From: Pseudomonas sp. CC120222-01a
GTDB lineage: Bacteria > Pseudomonadota > Gammaproteobacteria > Pseudomonadales > Pseudomonadaceae
Direction: 5' to 3'
Assembly (NCBI RefSeq): GCF_003097235.1
Contig: NZ_QEQQ01000023.1
Span: 21,935 to 85,934, forward strand
Length of the DNA stretch: 64,000 nucleotides
The translations under genes and the position numbers were made by a program. Positions 1 through 7,160 of the stretch are shown here, in pieces (position 1 is the stretch's first letter; each line of letters starts with the position of its first letter). A model generated the notes under the pieces. That model ran no database searches. It saw only the letters and a program-made list of their open reading frames with translations, and had not been told where the DNA came from.

Positions 1-142
1 CCACCCAGCCCTGGATCTGTTCGCGGCTGGCACGGCCTTCATACATCGCCACGTGGTACGGGTGGTGGATGTGGTAGTAGGCGCCCTTGGCGCGCAGGGC
101 CTGCTCGAACTCGGCAGGTGACATTGGCAGTGCGTCGCTCAC
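1..142 (-). CDS. pqqC: Pyrroloquinoline-quinone synthase PqqC (5' part only)
   Basis: PqqC is the cofactor-free oxidase that does the last ring-closure and oxidation step of PQQ synthesis. Only the first 47 codons are inside the window; the gene runs off the left edge. The start is GTG, with a strong AAGGAGG ribosome site just upstream, and the protein begins VSDALPMSPAEF followed by the family's AYYHIHHPYH stretch. It starts nine bases after the pqqB stop, so the two are cotranscribed. An internal ATG six codons on is possible but lacks the ribosome site. Confidence 0.93.
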   Translation of the reverse strand, partial: MSDALPMSPAEFEQALRAKGAYYHIHHPYHVAMYEGRASREQIQGWV

Positions 143-151
143 GGGGCCTCC

Positions 152-1063
152 TTACAACTCGATGCTCATGCCATCGAAGGCGACTTCGACGCCGCGGCGC
201 TGGACTTCGGCGCGCTCGGGGGAATCTTCGTCGAGGATCGGGTTGGTGTTATTGATGTGGATAAGCACCTTGCGCTGGCGCGGGAAGCCGTCGAGCACTT
301 CGAGCATGCCGCCCGGGCCATTTTGCGCCAGGTGGCCCATCTCGCGGCCAGTGCGGGTGCCAACACCGCGGCGCTGCATTTCATCATCCTCCCACAGCGT
401 GCCGTCGACCAGCAGGCAGTCGGCGCCGTGCATCATCTGCAGCAGCTTGGCATCGACCTGGCCGAGGCCGGGAGCGTAGAACAGCTTGCCGCCGGTGCGC
501 GTGTCCTCGACCAGCAGGCCGAGGTTGTCGCCCGGGTGCGGGTCGAAGCGGTGCGGCGAGTAGGGCGGCGCGGCGCTGCGCAGGGGGAAGGGGGTGAACG
601 TGAGGTTGGGGCAGGCGTCGATGACGAAACTGCCTTCAAGCTCGATGCGGTTCCACTGCAGGCCACCGTTCCAGTGGCTGAGCATGTTGAACAGCGGGAA
701 GCCGGTGGTCAGGTCCTGATGGACCATGTCGGTGCACCAGACTTGATGCGGGCAGCCTTCGCGCAGGCTGAGCAGGCCGGTGGTGTGGTCGATCTGGCTG
801 TCGAGCAGGACGATGGCGTTGATGCCGGTGTCGCGCAGGGCACGCGCCGGCTGCATCGGCGTGAAGGCCTGGAGCTGGGCGCGGATGTCGGGTGAGGCAT
901 TGCACAGGATCCAGTGCTCACCGTCGTCGGACAGGGCGATGGACGACTGGGTGCGCGCCGTGGCGCGCAGGCTGCCGTCGCGATAGCCCTTGCAGTTGAC
1001 GCAGTTGCAGTTCCACTGCGGGAAACCACCGCCGGCGGCGGAACCGAGAATCTGGATGTACAT
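152..1063 (-). CDS. pqqB: PQQ biosynthesis protein PqqB
   Basis: 303 residues, the usual family length, starting MYIQILGSAAGGGFPQWNCN. PqqB has the metallo-beta-lactamase fold and is thought to act on the PqqA-derived tyrosine in PQQ synthesis. Visible are the N-terminal Cys-x-Cys-x-x-Cys cluster (NCNCVNC) and the degenerate metal motif DSQIDHTTGL. An in-frame extension upstream would run back toward pqqA and is not needed: the ATG at 1063 matches the conserved family start. It sits between pqqA and pqqC on the same strand. Confidence 0.96.
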   Translation of the reverse strand: MYIQILGSAAGGGFPQWNCNCVNCKGYRDGSLRATARTQSSIALSDDGEHWILCNASPDIRAQLQAFTPMQPARALRDTGINAIVLLDSQIDHTTGLLSLREGCPHQVWCTDMVHQDLTTGFPLFNMLSHWNGGLQWNRIELEGSFVIDACPNLTFTPFPLRSAAPPYSPHRFDPHPGDNLGLLVEDTRTGGKLFYAPGLGQVDAKLLQMMHGADCLLVDGTLWEDDEMQRRGVGTRTGREMGHLAQNGPGGMLEVLDGFPRQRKVLIHINNTNPILDEDSPERAEVQRRGVEVAFDGMSIEL

Positions 1064-1143
1064 GGCCACTCCTTCTGCGAAAAGCCGTATCCGGAAAACG
1101 ACGACGCCCCGGCGGGCCGAGGCGTCATGCCGCAAAGCAGGGC

Positions 1144-1215
1144 TTAGCGGCTGGCGAAGTACATGGTCACTTCGAAGCCGATACGCAGGTCAGTGTATGC
1201 AGGTTTGGTCCACAT
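1144..1215 (-). CDS. pqqA: PQQ precursor peptide PqqA
   Basis: A 23-residue peptide starting MWTKPAYTDLRIGFEV. PqqA is the ribosomal substrate for PQQ: the conserved Glu (residue 15) and Tyr (residue 19), spaced E-x-x-x-Y, are crosslinked by PqqE and become the cofactor. A GGAAGGAG ribosome site lies about eight bases upstream, much stronger than those of its neighbours, as expected for a precursor needed in amount. It is too short for most gene finders. It lies between pqqF and pqqB. Confidence 0.96.
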   Translation of the reverse strand: MWTKPAYTDLRIGFEVTMYFASR

Positions 1216-1384
1216 GGGCGTTCTCCTTCCGGATGGGGTTGGGGTGCTTCAGCTACTCATTGGGTGCCACCTGGAGCTGGAGGTTCCATTCGCTGAGATA
1301 GCGTTATCTTACAAGAAAACGTTGTACTGAAAGGTTAATTCTTTGATAAGCGCCCTTGCAGTAAACGTAACAATCCCCGCGAGA
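1216..1384 (-). promoter_or_regulatory. pqqA upstream region
   Basis: A 169-base gap between the pqqF stop and pqqA, long enough for a separate pqqA promoter. It contains a short inverted repeat, AGATA-GCGT-TATCT (1296-1309), in a more AT-rich stretch at about 1290-1350. I cannot assign a clear -35/-10 pair. Known regulators of pqq expression are not identifiable from this sequence. Confidence 0.35.
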
Positions 1385-3664
1385 TCAGTGCCAGGACGCA
1401 TCGGGCGCGGCGCTGTTGGCCAGGCAAAGCCAGGGCCAATCGGAGCCGAGCAGGCCGCGTAGCAGGTCGTCCAGATCCGCTTGTTGCGTCATCAGAATAG
1501 ACCGCTGCAGCGCAAGCAGGTCGCCGGGTTGTGTGGCCAGGTGTGTCTGCCATGCCCATTCGGCGACCTCGGCGTTGGCCATGGCAGGCTCGTCGAACTG
1601 CTCCGCCAGTGCCTGGCGGGCATGGCTGTCGAGGGTGACGCCCTGGCCCAGAAGCTCGCGCAGGTGATCGAGGATTTCGCCCTGGCTGGCATGTGGCGAC
1701 TGCACACCGAACAGCAGGCCACCGATGCCTTCGATCTGACGGAAGGTACTGAAAACGGCATAGCCAAGTTGCAGCTCGACCCGCAGTCGTTGATACACCG
1801 CGCCTTGCAGCAGCTGGGCCAGCAGACGACCACTGGCTTGCTGCGCGGCTGATAGTGGGCAGAACAGCAGCAGGGCATGTTCACTGCCCGGCACCTCGGC
1901 ATGCTGCCAGCGATGGCCGGTCCAGAGGGCGGCAGGCGTGGGCACCGTGCCTTGTCCTGGGCAGCCTTGCAGCACTGCGCCTAATGCCTGAGCGGCGCTG
2001 GTGCCGAAGCCGACGGCCAGGCCTTGCCAGTGGCTGTGCTTCCAGGCGTCGTCGAGCAGCGCCTGATCGAGGGTGCAGGGCGGCGTTTCGGCGGGGCGAG
2101 TACAGAGCACGGCGTCAGGTAGCTGATTGATCAATGCCCTGATCGGTATCAGGGCGGGCGCCTCAGGTGGCGAGGGTTGCCAGTTGGAGGGCACTTGCAT
2201 CAGCGCCAGTGCCTGGCCTGCGGCGCTTACCACGGCTGTCGGATGGCCAGCGCAACGTAGCTGCCAGTATTCGCCTGAAGCGTTGAACTGCAGTTGCACG
2301 CAGGCCTGCTCGCAACGTGCCTGCAGGGGGTGCAGGGCGCGTTCAAGTACACCTTGTAGAGGCTGGCGCACTGCCGACGGCATGTGCCAGCGCAGATACA
2401 GTGCAGCGTATTGCCTGGCGGGGGGCAGCAGGTCGCTGATGGCCAGCGCAGGTGGCAGCTCTGCAATTCGAGCAGTGGGCAATTCATCGAGCAACAGGGG
2501 CTCGGCCACCGGCAGTTGCCATTGCCCGTAAGTGTGACGTGGCAGCTGTTCAATCAGCGCTTCGAACGCAATCAGCGCCAGTGTATCCAAGGCGGCAAAC
2601 GGCTGGTCGGCGCTGTCGCGGCGGGCCAGTTCCAGTGCGCTGGCGCCGCGTTCACGACGTTGTTGCAGGCGGCCGAAGGCATTGTTGAGTTGGGCGAGGT
2701 CTGTGTGGCGGATGAAGTCGAACCAGCCGTGCAACAGCTTCAGCGCTTCATCGGTGTCGGCATCCGCGCCGAGCTTCAGATCGATGTGCCAGAGCAGTTG
2801 CCCGGCAAAGGCATACAGCTTCTCGGCCTTGAACCCCTTGAGCCAGCCCCGTCTCTCCAGTGCATCCAGCCAACTGCCGGGGCGGTTGTCGACGAGGTTG
2901 GCGATCAGCATTTCCAGCGCCTGCTCTGCACCTGAGGGCAGGCTCTCGTGGGCGAACAGCAGCGGCTTATTGGCGGCCAAGGCGGGTGGCAAGGCTTGTG
3001 GCACAAGGTCTCCCGTTTCGAAGACCCCGGCGTATTGCCTGCCGAGTTGTTCCAGTTCATCCAGTGGCTGCGGGCCGCAGAGACTCAGGGTGATCTGGCC
3101 GCCCTGGTAGAAGCGCTGGTGGAAGCCCGAGAGCGCTTGCTGGAAAGCAATATTGCGCAAAACGAGGGAATAGCGGTTGCCTGCATGAAAGCCGACCAGC
3201 GGATGATTGCCAACCACCGATTGCAGCAAGGCAAATTGCTGCTGCGCCTGCGGGTTGCGTGACCAGGCAATGAACTCGGCGTGGATGACTTCCCGCTCGC
3301 GGCGTTGCCGTTCGATGCCCAGGTCCGGTTCGGCAAGCATCTGGCACAGGCGCTCCAGGCCACCGGCCAATGCGGCGGGTGGGACTTCGAAGAAGAAGTC
3401 GGTGGTGCGCTCGCGGGTGCTGGCGTTGACTTGGCCACCCAGAGCCTGGACATAGCGCATCAGGCCGTCTTCCAGAGGGAAGCGTGCGCTGCCGAGGAAG
3501 AACAGGTGTTCCAGGAAGTGGGCCAGGCCCGGCCATGCGGCTGGGGCGTCGTGGCTGCCCGCATGTACCCTCAAGGCGGCCGCCGAGCGCTTCAGGCGTG
3601 GTGCATGGCGCAGGGTCAGCTGCAAGCCGTTGGCGAGGGTGAGGTGGCGGGTGGTGTCAGGCAT
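1385..3664 (-). CDS. pqqF: PqqF, M16-family zinc peptidase
   Basis: PqqF is an insulinase-type (M16) metallopeptidase thought to cut PqqA after modification to release the crosslinked Glu-Tyr. The chosen start gives 759 residues beginning MPDTTRHLTLANGLQ. The inverted zinc motif HFLEH lies near residue 50, with the downstream glutamate in the stretch REREVIHAEF. In-frame starts further upstream exist (for example at 3688), but GGAG precedes the ATG at 3664. The gene is first in the pqqFABC order, as in fluorescent pseudomonads; the REP pair at 3714-3806 separates it from davA. Confidence 0.93.
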   Translation of the reverse strand: MPDTTRHLTLANGLQLTLRHAPRLKRSAAALRVHAGSHDAPAAWPGLAHFLEHLFFLGSARFPLEDGLMRYVQALGGQVNASTRERTTDFFFEVPPAALAGGLERLCQMLAEPDLGIERQRREREVIHAEFIAWSRNPQAQQQFALLQSVVGNHPLVGFHAGNRYSLVLRNIAFQQALSGFHQRFYQGGQITLSLCGPQPLDELEQLGRQYAGVFETGDLVPQALPPALAANKPLLFAHESLPSGAEQALEMLIANLVDNRPGSWLDALERRGWLKGFKAEKLYAFAGQLLWHIDLKLGADADTDEALKLLHGWFDFIRHTDLAQLNNAFGRLQQRRERGASALELARRDSADQPFAALDTLALIAFEALIEQLPRHTYGQWQLPVAEPLLLDELPTARIAELPPALAISDLLPPARQYAALYLRWHMPSAVRQPLQGVLERALHPLQARCEQACVQLQFNASGEYWQLRCAGHPTAVVSAAGQALALMQVPSNWQPSPPEAPALIPIRALINQLPDAVLCTRPAETPPCTLDQALLDDAWKHSHWQGLAVGFGTSAAQALGAVLQGCPGQGTVPTPAALWTGHRWQHAEVPGSEHALLLFCPLSAAQQASGRLLAQLLQGAVYQRLRVELQLGYAVFSTFRQIEGIGGLLFGVQSPHASQGEILDHLRELLGQGVTLDSHARQALAEQFDEPAMANAEVAEWAWQTHLATQPGDLLALQRSILMTQQADLDDLLRGLLGSDWPWLCLANSAAPDASWH

Positions 3665-3713
3665 GGGAACTCCGGGGCAGGTGTTCATGCTAACCCATTT
3701 GCAAGGCAGGCCC

Positions 3714-3806
3714 GGCCCATTCGCGGGCGTGCCTGCTCCCACAGGAGTAGCGTTGACCACACGATCACGCGGTCCCTGTGGGAGCGGGCACGCCCGCGAA
3801 TGGGCC
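3714..3806. repeat. Inverted pair of REP elements (davA-pqqF)
   Basis: Two REP arms face each other. The left arm reads GGCCCATTCGCGGGCGTGCC followed by TGCTCCCACAGG. The right arm is its near-perfect reverse complement, ending GCCCGCGAATGGGCC. Each arm has its own GCGGGC hairpin core and the CTCCCACAG tail of Pseudomonas REPs. It lies between davA and pqqF, 15 bases beyond the davA stop, and may end or stabilise the davBA mRNA. Confidence 0.9.
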
Positions 3807-3821
3807 GCAAAACGGCCCCTG

Positions 3822-4616
3822 TCAGCCCTGACGCAGGTGCAACTCCTGACGCAGATCGGTCAGGTAGGGAAACGCCTCGCGCCCCCGCACCACCCGCTCA
3901 TGCTCCAGCTCGGCCAGCAACTGGCACTCATCGCGCCCGGCCATGGCCAGCAGGCTGCCATCGGGCCCGATGATGCTGCTCTGCCCGCAATACTGGATCT
4001 CGTCCTCGGCCCCGCAGTAGTTGGCATACACCAGGTAGCACTGGTTCTCCTGCGCCCGCGAGCGCACGGTCACCTGACAGACGAAATCGTATGGCGTCAT
4101 GTTCGCCGTCGGCACCAGGATCAGCTCGGCACCTGCCAGCGCCAGGCGCCGGGCGTTCTCCGGGAACTCGATGTCGTAACAGATCAGCATGCCGACCTTC
4201 CAGCCCTCCAGCTCGACTACCGGGAAATGGTCGGCGCCGGGGCTGAACATCGCCCGGTCCAGCTCGCCGAACAAGTGAGTCTTGCGGTAATTGCACAGGC
4301 TGCGGCCATGGGCATCGATCAACTGCACACTGTTGTAGATTGCCCCGTCATCGGCGCGCTCCGGGTAGCCGTAGACGATGGCGATGCGGTGCGCCTGGGC
4401 AATCTCCACCACCTCCATGGCCGAGGGGCCATCGTTGGCTTCGGCCAGCCGTTCGACCTGCGCCAGGCCGATGTTGTAGCCGCTCAGGAACATCTCCGGG
4501 CACACCAGCAATTGCGCGCCACGCTCGGCCGCCAGCTGCGCCTGGTGACGCAGCCGTTGCAGGTTGCCGGGCACGTCCAGCGGGTTGGGTGCGCCCTGGA
4601 ACAGAGCGATGCGCAT
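3822..4616 (-). CDS. davA: 5-aminopentanamidase (delta-aminovaleramidase) DavA
   Basis: 264 residues of the nitrilase/carbon-nitrogen hydrolase family. The catalytic triad is visible: Glu41 (PEMFLSG), Lys112 (YRKTHLFG) and Cys146 (ICYDIEFPE). DavA hydrolyses 5-aminopentanamide, the product of DavB, to 5-aminovalerate and ammonia in lysine catabolism. It follows davB with only 15 bases between them, so it is an operon. The assignment rests on this pairing and on resemblance to the KT2440 protein; taken alone, the sequence would support only an aliphatic amidase. Confidence 0.92.
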   Translation of the reverse strand: MRIALFQGAPNPLDVPGNLQRLRHQAQLAAERGAQLLVCPEMFLSGYNIGLAQVERLAEANDGPSAMEVVEIAQAHRIAIVYGYPERADDGAIYNSVQLIDAHGRSLCNYRKTHLFGELDRAMFSPGADHFPVVELEGWKVGMLICYDIEFPENARRLALAGAELILVPTANMTPYDFVCQVTVRSRAQENQCYLVYANYCGAEDEIQYCGQSSIIGPDGSLLAMAGRDECQLLAELEHERVVRGREAFPYLTDLRQELHLRQG

Positions 4617-4631
4617 GCTGCCTCCTTGGTT

Positions 4632-6314
4632 TCAGTCAGCCAGGGCGATCGGCCCGATCTCGTCGAACACGTCGCCGGGGCCTGGGTTGTCTGGGTGGGT
4701 GCGGCCACCGAAGTGGTTCATGATACCCCACACCGCATTCAGCGACGTCTGCACCGCGCCTTCGACCCAGGCCGGGGTCCACGACACATCGTCACCGGCA
4801 ATGAACATGCCGCGCTGTTCGGCGGGCATGTCCTGCTGCATGAAGTGCGCATACATGCGCTGGTTGTAGCGGTAGTGGCCCGGCAGCGCGCCCTTGAAGG
4901 CGCCGAGGAAATGCGGGTCGGCCTCCCAGGAAATGGTGATCGGGTCGCCGATGATGTGCCCGGCGATGTCGGTCTTGGGGTAGATCTTCTTCAGTGCGTC
5001 GAGGGCCAACTGCACGCGCTTTTCCACCGGGTGCGGGAGCATCTTCAGGGCATCGCTCATCCAGGCGTAGGACAGGCAGATCACGCCCGGCTTGTCGTCA
5101 CCGTTGTCGAACAGGTAGGTGCCGCGGGTGAGGCGGTCGGTGAGGGTCATGCTCATCAGGTCGCGGCCGGTCTGCGGGTCCTTGTCCTTCCAGAATGGCC
5201 GGTCGACCATGACGAAGGTCTTCGACGATTGCATGTAGCGGGTGCGGTCCAGGGCCATCCACATCTTCTGCGAGAACAGCGACTCTTCGCAGTCGATCTG
5301 GGTGGTCAGCAGCCAGCTCTGACAGGTGGCGAGCACTGCACCGTAGTGGCGGGTGTCACCCCAGTTGTCGGTGACCGCCAGGCGCCCGTCGGCAGCGCGG
5401 GCGATGCGTTTTACCCCGGTGCGCGGTGCGCCGCCATGCAGCGAACTGAGGCTGGTGCCTTCCGGCCAATGGGCGCAGCGCTCCGGTACATGGCGCCAGA
5501 TGCCCTGCGGCACCTGTTCCACACCACCGACGATCAGGTGCTGATGGTCGTCGCAGTTGGTCATTACCACGCGGAAGATTTCCAGCATCGAGTTGGGGAA
5601 GTCCGAGTCCCAGCCGCCAGTGCCGAAACCGACCTGGCCGAATACTTCGCGGTGCTGGAAACTCAACTGGGCGAACGAGCGCGAGGTGGCGACGAAGTCG
5701 TAGAAGGTGCGGTCGTCCCACAGCGGTACCAGCTTGTTCCACAGCGCTTTGAGCCGAGGTACGTCGCGGTCACGGATCGCCTGCTGGATATCGGCAAACT
5801 GCGCACCGCTTTCCAGCGCATCCGCCCAGGCGTCGGCCACTTCATGGAACAGTTTCGGCAGGTCACTGGCTTTTTCGGCGTAGTAGGTCTGGCCTTCGAG
5901 GTCGATCACCGTGCTGCCCGATGCGGACGTCAGCGGGTTGGGGAAGGGCTTGGTTTCCAGGCCCAGCTTGTCGACGTAGTGGTAGAAGGCGGTGGAGGAC
6001 ACCGGAAAGCGCATGCCGCCGAGCTCGGCGATGATGCCGTCGGTGCCGTTGAAGGCCTGCGAACGCAGCCGCCCGCCAAGCTTCGAAGCCTCGTACACCA
6101 CCGGCTTGAGGCCCAGCTTCATCAATTCGTAGGCCGCGACCAGGCCGGCGATGCCTGCGCCAACGATGGCGACTTCTTCACCATGGCGTTCGGCTGGGAT
6201 GCTGCCCAGGCCAGCCGGGTGTTCCAGCCAGTCATCGAAGGCGAAGGGGAAGTCCGGGCCGAAGATGGTGATGGGCTGTTTGCCGTCGGCGGGGTGGCGG
6301 TTTTTCTTGTTCAT
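4632..6314 (-). CDS. davB: L-lysine 2-monooxygenase DavB
   Basis: 560 residues of the flavin amine oxidase family. It starts MNKKNRHPADGK and has the FAD-binding dinucleotide motif VAIVGAGIAGLVAAYEL near residue 50 and the second flavin signature GGRLRS. The C-terminal FAD contact is in FIAGDDVSW and the following GAVQTSLNAVWG. DavB oxidatively decarboxylates L-lysine to 5-aminopentanamide. The family also contains tryptophan 2-monooxygenase (IaaM), and older annotations may use that name. The davA gene right behind it and near-identity (from memory) to the characterised P. putida enzyme favour lysine. Confidence 0.94.
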   Translation of the reverse strand: MNKKNRHPADGKQPITIFGPDFPFAFDDWLEHPAGLGSIPAERHGEEVAIVGAGIAGLVAAYELMKLGLKPVVYEASKLGGRLRSQAFNGTDGIIAELGGMRFPVSSTAFYHYVDKLGLETKPFPNPLTSASGSTVIDLEGQTYYAEKASDLPKLFHEVADAWADALESGAQFADIQQAIRDRDVPRLKALWNKLVPLWDDRTFYDFVATSRSFAQLSFQHREVFGQVGFGTGGWDSDFPNSMLEIFRVVMTNCDDHQHLIVGGVEQVPQGIWRHVPERCAHWPEGTSLSSLHGGAPRTGVKRIARAADGRLAVTDNWGDTRHYGAVLATCQSWLLTTQIDCEESLFSQKMWMALDRTRYMQSSKTFVMVDRPFWKDKDPQTGRDLMSMTLTDRLTRGTYLFDNGDDKPGVICLSYAWMSDALKMLPHPVEKRVQLALDALKKIYPKTDIAGHIIGDPITISWEADPHFLGAFKGALPGHYRYNQRMYAHFMQQDMPAEQRGMFIAGDDVSWTPAWVEGAVQTSLNAVWGIMNHFGGRTHPDNPGPGDVFDEIGPIALAD

Positions 6315-6486
6315 GAAGTGACCTTGCCAGAGCGGCTGCGCGGGGGGGCGGAGCCTGAGTATAGGAGATGGCTGGTGGTCATTTTATGAAGCGGGGTATT
6401 CGTAATTAAGATGCAGAATGATGGCGAAATTGATGTTTAATTGTCATTACGTCGACAGCTACATGAATTATGACGCCAATCCGGCT
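6315..6486 (-). promoter_or_regulatory. davB upstream region, AT-rich, probable promoter
   Basis: A 172-base gap that is markedly AT-rich at about 6390-6480. On the minus strand a good -10 box TATACT lies at 6363-6358, with no convincing -35 at the usual distance, which suggests an activated promoter. A broken inverted repeat with GTCAT and ATGAC ends spans about 6441-6472. AT-rich repeats of this kind are typical of Lrp/AsnC targets, and the next gene upstream encodes such a regulator. Confidence 0.4.
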
Positions 6487-6948
6487 TTAGTCAGGCTGCC
6501 CGCGATCGACCTTGCTGCTGAGGATGATCGACGTGGTGGTCTTCTCCACCCCCTCGACGCTGCCAATCTGGTCCAGCAGCTGGTCGAGTTGCTCCGGCGA
6601 ATCGCTGCGCAGCCAGGCCACGTAATCGAACTCGCCACTCACTGCGCATAGCTGCTGTACCTGCCCCATGGCACTCAGGCGACGCACCACTTCCTTGCCG
6701 GAGCGTGGCTGCACCTTGATTCCGACATAGGCCTGCAGGCCGCCGCCAATCAGGCGCTGACCAAGGCGCACGCCGTAGCCGGTGATGACCTTGTTCTTTT
6801 CCAGCCGTTCCAGGCGCGAGTTGACCGTGGTGCGGGCGATGCCGAGCTGGCGGGCGAGGGTGGCGACGCTTTCGCGGGCGTTGATCTGCAGCAGTGCGAT
6901 CAGCTGGCGGTCGATTGCGTCGAGGGTGATGGGGCGGGAGTCCGACAT
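6487..6948 (-). CDS. Lrp/AsnC-family transcriptional regulator
   Basis: 153 residues. The N-terminal winged helix-turn-helix is LDAIDRQLIALLQINARESV followed by ATLARQLGIARTTVNSRLERLE. A C-terminal RAM (ligand-binding) domain runs from about residue 70, with GEFDYVAWLRSDS. Members bind amino acids and control amino-acid metabolism genes. It sits directly upstream of davBA on the same strand, so local control of lysine catabolism is likely. The ligand is not known from sequence. Confidence 0.88.
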   Translation of the reverse strand: MSDSRPITLDAIDRQLIALLQINARESVATLARQLGIARTTVNSRLERLEKNKVITGYGVRLGQRLIGGGLQAYVGIKVQPRSGKEVVRRLSAMGQVQQLCAVSGEFDYVAWLRSDSPEQLDQLLDQIGSVEGVEKTTTSIILSSKVDRGQPD

Positions 6949-7030
6949 GGTAAGTCTCTACGGAGGGTCCGTTAGCCTAGCTAGCTGCAGATGAGCAGGG
7001 CAAGCCCCTGAACTGTTACCAATCGAGCAC

Positions 7031-7058
7031 AAAAAAGCCGCGCATCAGCGCGGCTTTT
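7031..7058 (-). terminator. Terminator behind tRNA-Ile2
   Basis: An eight-pair stem AGCCGCGC / GCGCGGCT with loop TGAT, followed on the minus strand by six T residues. It begins 10 bases after the tRNA 3' end. The complementary A and T runs could let it work in both directions. Confidence 0.88.
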
Positions 7059-7067
7059 CGTCGTATC

Positions 7068-7144
7068 TGGTGGGCCCACACGGACTCGAACCGTGGACCA
7101 AAGGATTATGAGTCCTCTGCTCTAACCAACTGAGCTATAGGCCC
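7068..7144 (-). tRNA. ileX: tRNA-Ile2 (anticodon CAU, lysidine-modified)
   Basis: 77 bases including an encoded CCA. The acceptor stem pairs GGGCCTA with TGGGCCC. The anticodon loop is CTCATAA, so the anticodon is CAT, and the T-loop GGTTCGAGTCC is canonical. A CAT anticodon could mean elongator Met, but the acceptor stem has C4-G69 and C5-G68, the base pairs by which TilS tells tRNA-Ile2 from tRNA-Met. I therefore call it the AUA-reading isoleucine tRNA. The symbol follows E. coli usage. Confidence 0.85.
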
Positions 7145-7160
7145 TCAGTAAGTGCCCGGA

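Noticed and set aside
3630..6389. A 919-codon open frame on the plus strand opposite davA and davB
   Set aside because: It is the antisense shadow of two clearly recognisable genes. In GC-rich DNA with strong third-position bias, opposite frames stay open. The translation has no recognisable family and a composition heavy in Gly, Val, His and Gln.
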